Source: Lysobacter silvisoli (GTDB taxonomy: Bacteria; Pseudomonadota; Gammaproteobacteria; Xanthomonadales; Xanthomonadaceae). Taken from it: a stretch of DNA of 64,000 nt. Below are positions 63,601-64,000 of this stretch, one piece after another. The notes beneath the pieces were generated by a model that had not been told where the DNA came from, ran no database searches, and saw nothing but the letters and a program-made list of their open reading frames with translations. A program made the position numbers and the translations under genes. Within the stretch, counting starts at the first letter, position 1, and each line of letters begins with the position of its first letter. The DNA is taken from contig NZ_QTSU01000001.1 in NCBI RefSeq assembly GCF_003382365.1, positions 2,108,001 to 2,172,000 of the forward strand, in the 5' to 3' direction.

Positions 63601-64000
63601 GTCGTTGGTGGCAGAGGTCACCGTGGCGGTGTTGGCGTAGGTACCCGTGGCGTTCACCGTGGCGGTGATCTGCAGCGAGGTGCTGGCGCCGTTGGCCAAG
63701 GTGCCGATGGTCCAGGCGCCGGTGCCGGACACATAAGCGCCCGCGCCGTTGTCGGACACGTAGGTGTAGCCCGACGGCAGCAGGTCGGCGACCGACACGC
63801 TGGTGGCGTCGGACGGACCGTTGTTGGTGACCGTCAGGGTGAAGGTGACATTGGTGCCCACGGTCGGGCTGTTGTTCGACGCGGTCTTGACGATCGCCAG
63901 GTCGGCGGTCGGGACCGGACCCGGCGTCGAGGTCGAGGTGTTGTTGCCCGGCGTCGGATCGCTGGTGGTCGAGGTGACCGTGGCGGTGTTGGCGTAGGTG
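57607..64000 (-). CDS. Giant surface protein: DUF11 repeats, tandem 97-aa repeats and OmpA-like C-terminus, cut at window edge
   Basis: More than 2130 residues are visible and the frame is still open at 64000. From the edge inward: at least three DUF11 modules (VGTNVTFTLTVTNNGPSDAT), several Ig/cadherin-like modules (DDTATTPQNTVLNGTATGGD), six near-identical 97-aa repeats beginning APIDAVDDLVATPVNG (61690 to 59940), further modules, a DUF11-like unit and an SdrD-like unit, and finally two OmpA-like peptidoglycan-binding domains (GELLFDTDQATIRPQYRELI, GRADPRGASDYNVKLGLRRA). It is likely a periplasm-anchored adhesin or structural surface protein. The true start is outside the window. Confidence 0.88.
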   Translation of the reverse strand, partial: TYANTATVTSTTSDPTPGNNTSTSTPGPVPTADLAIVKTASNNSPTVGTNVTFTLTVTNNGPSDATSVSVADLLPSGYTYVSDNGAGAYVSGTGAWTIGTLANGASTSLQITATVNATGTYANTATVTSATNDPTPGNNTSTATPGPVASSDLAITKVASSNTPTVGTNVTFTLTVTNNGPSDATGVSVADLLPNGYAYVSDNGAGAYVPGTGAWTIGNLANGASASLQITALVNAAGSYANTATVTSTTSDPTPGNNTSTSTPTPVASADLSIDKDDAGASVVPGNNVVYTLTVANAGPSDAAAVQVSDVIPAGLGFVSAAGTGWTCANNAGTVECSRPTLAAGGNATITLTLSVPSNYGGAPTVSNTATVASTTSDPSGGNNSDTETTPVSISIDAVDDPAAVLPFAGGTVPNVTVNDTTNGVAVVIGTNATAPTIVNNGGLTGLVANPDGSLTVPAGSTPGAYTVTYRICTLPGTTPATCDDASVPVVVGPDAVDDTATTPQNTVLNGTATGGDSAPVGSSYALVTGTSNGTLVLNGDGTYTYTPNANYSGPDSFTYRLCLPAPNGTVCDTATVSITVGANTVTAVDDSANTPQNTAVTVPVIGNDTVTGAPLDPASVTVTVNPANGTVTCAAGQCTYTPNVGFSGNDSFEYRVCDTSTPTPVCDTATVTVTVAPAVIVANDDDYSATPVNGANGSASVGNILGNDSLNGGAVDLAFVTLTVNDPNAGDGVSVAADGTVSVAAGTPAGTYVIPYQLCETARPSNCDTASITVLVAAAPIDAVDDLVATPVNGTTGGTAVTNVLTNDTLNGAAATTTNVTLAPVTNGPLTVNANGTVDVAPNTPAGTYTVTYQICEVLNPSNCDTATVTVTVNAAPIDAVDDLVATPVNGTTGGTGVVNVLTNDTLNGTAVVPGSVTLTPVTNGPLTVNANGTVDVAPNTPAGTYTVTYQICEVLNPSNCDTAVVTVTVNAAPIDAVDDLVATPVNGTTGGTAVTNVLGNDTLNGAAATTTNVTLAPVTNGPLTVNANGTVDVAPNTPAGTYTVTYQICEVLNPSNCDTATVTVTVNAAPIDAVDDLVATPVNGTNGGTAVTNVLGNDTLNGSAATTTNVTLTPVTNGPLTVNANGTVDVAPNTPAGTYTATYQICEVLNPSNCDTAVVTVTVNAAPIDAVDDLVATPVNGTTGGTGVVNVLTNDTLNGTAVVPGSVTLTPVTNGPLTVNANGTVDVAPNTPAGTYTVTYQICEVLNPTNCDTATVTVTVSAAPIDAVDDVVGTPVNGTTGGTAVVNVLGNDTLNGSAATTTNVTLTPVTNGPLTVNANGTVDVAPNTPAGTYTATYQICEVLNPSNCDTAVVTVTVVAPAITATDDSAGGSGVTPQNTPVTTNVLTNDTLNGVAVDPALVNVTIAGNPAHGTVVVNPNGTITYTPSNNYSGPDSYTYTICEKLNPTNCATAMVTVTVQPNTVVANDDTAATNQQVPVAITVVGNDTATGAPLDPASVTVTVPPANGTVSCAAGVCTYTPNQFFAGTDTFTYRVCDTSTPTPVCDTAVVTITVNANAPVLRLTKVSATRSVKVGDLVRYTVTAENVGDSPARNASLVDTPPAGFTYVDGSLTVSDDDNAGSVGGTSPLRINGIDVGIGRRATIVYFLRVGAGVGNGVHTNSVSALDVNGTSISNVATADVDMAGDPLLEDSLILGSVFDDRDGDGWQDPAKASEVRVQGGFAPGAYVAGSTTVDRGQGPQPEADASAPLLHGIALGDLGGRSSTAAPVSQVVVRQTLRSPDFSDDFVLTTGEGTTLRMNAAGQTTVERGRGDAAKGLTGQDLQVSRQVSQTAAGYEVTYTIRNEGVDERGIPGVRIASVEGLIMETDAYGRYHLEGIHGGDIGRGRNFILKVDPATLPPGSVFTTENPRVRRVTQGVPVRFDFGVKLPAGEIRGGRSETDVELGEVMFEAGSDQVKDDYAPLFGKIAQRLREADGGSVTIAAQAEAEALAFARARAVQAALSQQLDPELAKKVRIDVVAGSDATLVSLDQAIKLGELLFDTDQATIRPQYRELIAQIAQTLNREGRGTIGIVGRADPRGASDYNVKLGLRRAKAVLEAISAQLDPQVRQNVRVDITDDTNAPVGVGGR
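59940..61690 (-). repeat. Six tandem 291-bp repeats inside the giant surface-protein gene
   Basis: Each unit codes 97 aa starting APIDAVDD and ending in a TVTVTVNA-like strand with a conserved CEVLNPSNCDT pair of cysteines. Two sequence types alternate: TTTNVTL (units 1, 3, 4, 6 from the N-terminus) and VVPGSVTL (units 2 and 5). Copies differ at few positions, so they have been homogenised or duplicated recently. Confidence 0.9.

Overview
The window is high-GC and almost fully coding. Its gene content (XAC0095-like and TonB-dependent receptor genes, GTAGGAGCGGCGTAAGCCGCGAC palindromes, CCCTCACCCCAACCCC doublets) suggests a Xanthomonadaceae chromosome, probably Lysobacter or a close relative. 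This is judged by recognition only; no search was run.

Left flank (1-16.6 kb). A leftward cluster looks like a nutrient uptake and catabolism locus: CitE-like lyase, Na+/solute symporter with a periplasmic propeller-like N-terminus, LysR regulator, TonB-dependent receptor, secreted serine hydrolase and ribokinase. It is followed by a PadR/membrane-protein pair, an AraC/short-chain dehydrogenase divergent pair, a patatin-like phospholipase, a methyltransferase/TetR divergent pair, ssb with its terminator, and a DUF4440-like secreted protein.

Centre (16.9-43.9 kb). This is a complete-looking, one-directional contractile injection system of the extracellular (phage-tail-like, PVC/Afp-related) kind, without capsid, portal, terminase or integrase genes. 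A stand-alone sigma-54 activator with GAFTTA in place of GAFTGA precedes a textbook -24/-12 promoter (TGGCACG-N4-TTGCG, 18245-18260), and AGGAC/GTCCT dyads lie upstream of both. The operon then runs: winged-helix-like small protein, terminator-like protein, small basic protein, sheath, tube, hub-assembly chaperone, three large membrane-active or tape-measure-like proteins, CIS tube/adaptor protein, LysM, hub, gp5-like spike, a Leu-Pro repeat protein at the PAAR position, a small protein, gp25, gpJ-like wedge, a very large gpI-like baseplate protein carrying a seven-repeat beta-propeller, two fibre-like proteins, and a membrane-anchored von Willebrand A protein. A strong terminator closes it. 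The chaperone gene ends in a T_TTT_TTG slippery heptamer that would fuse it in the -1 frame to a short conserved-looking domain, much as lambda gpG/gpGT are made. No Pvc15-type AAA+ ATPase and no recognisable toxin were seen.

Right flank (44-64 kb). It holds a three-module cysteine-rich secreted protein, small membrane and DUF1801 proteins, a PQQ-type sugar dehydrogenase lipoprotein, a CurA-like reductase, a two-gene set of a 2-TM protein and a membrane-anchored caspase-like (CHAT-like) protein, small secreted proteins, a repeat-rich non-coding stretch (51.86-52.64 kb), an XAC0095-like gene with a structured upstream RNA-like region, and a DUF1508 protein. It ends with a two-gene outer-membrane locus: a large beta-barrel protein and a giant DUF11/tandem-repeat/OmpA protein running off the right edge.
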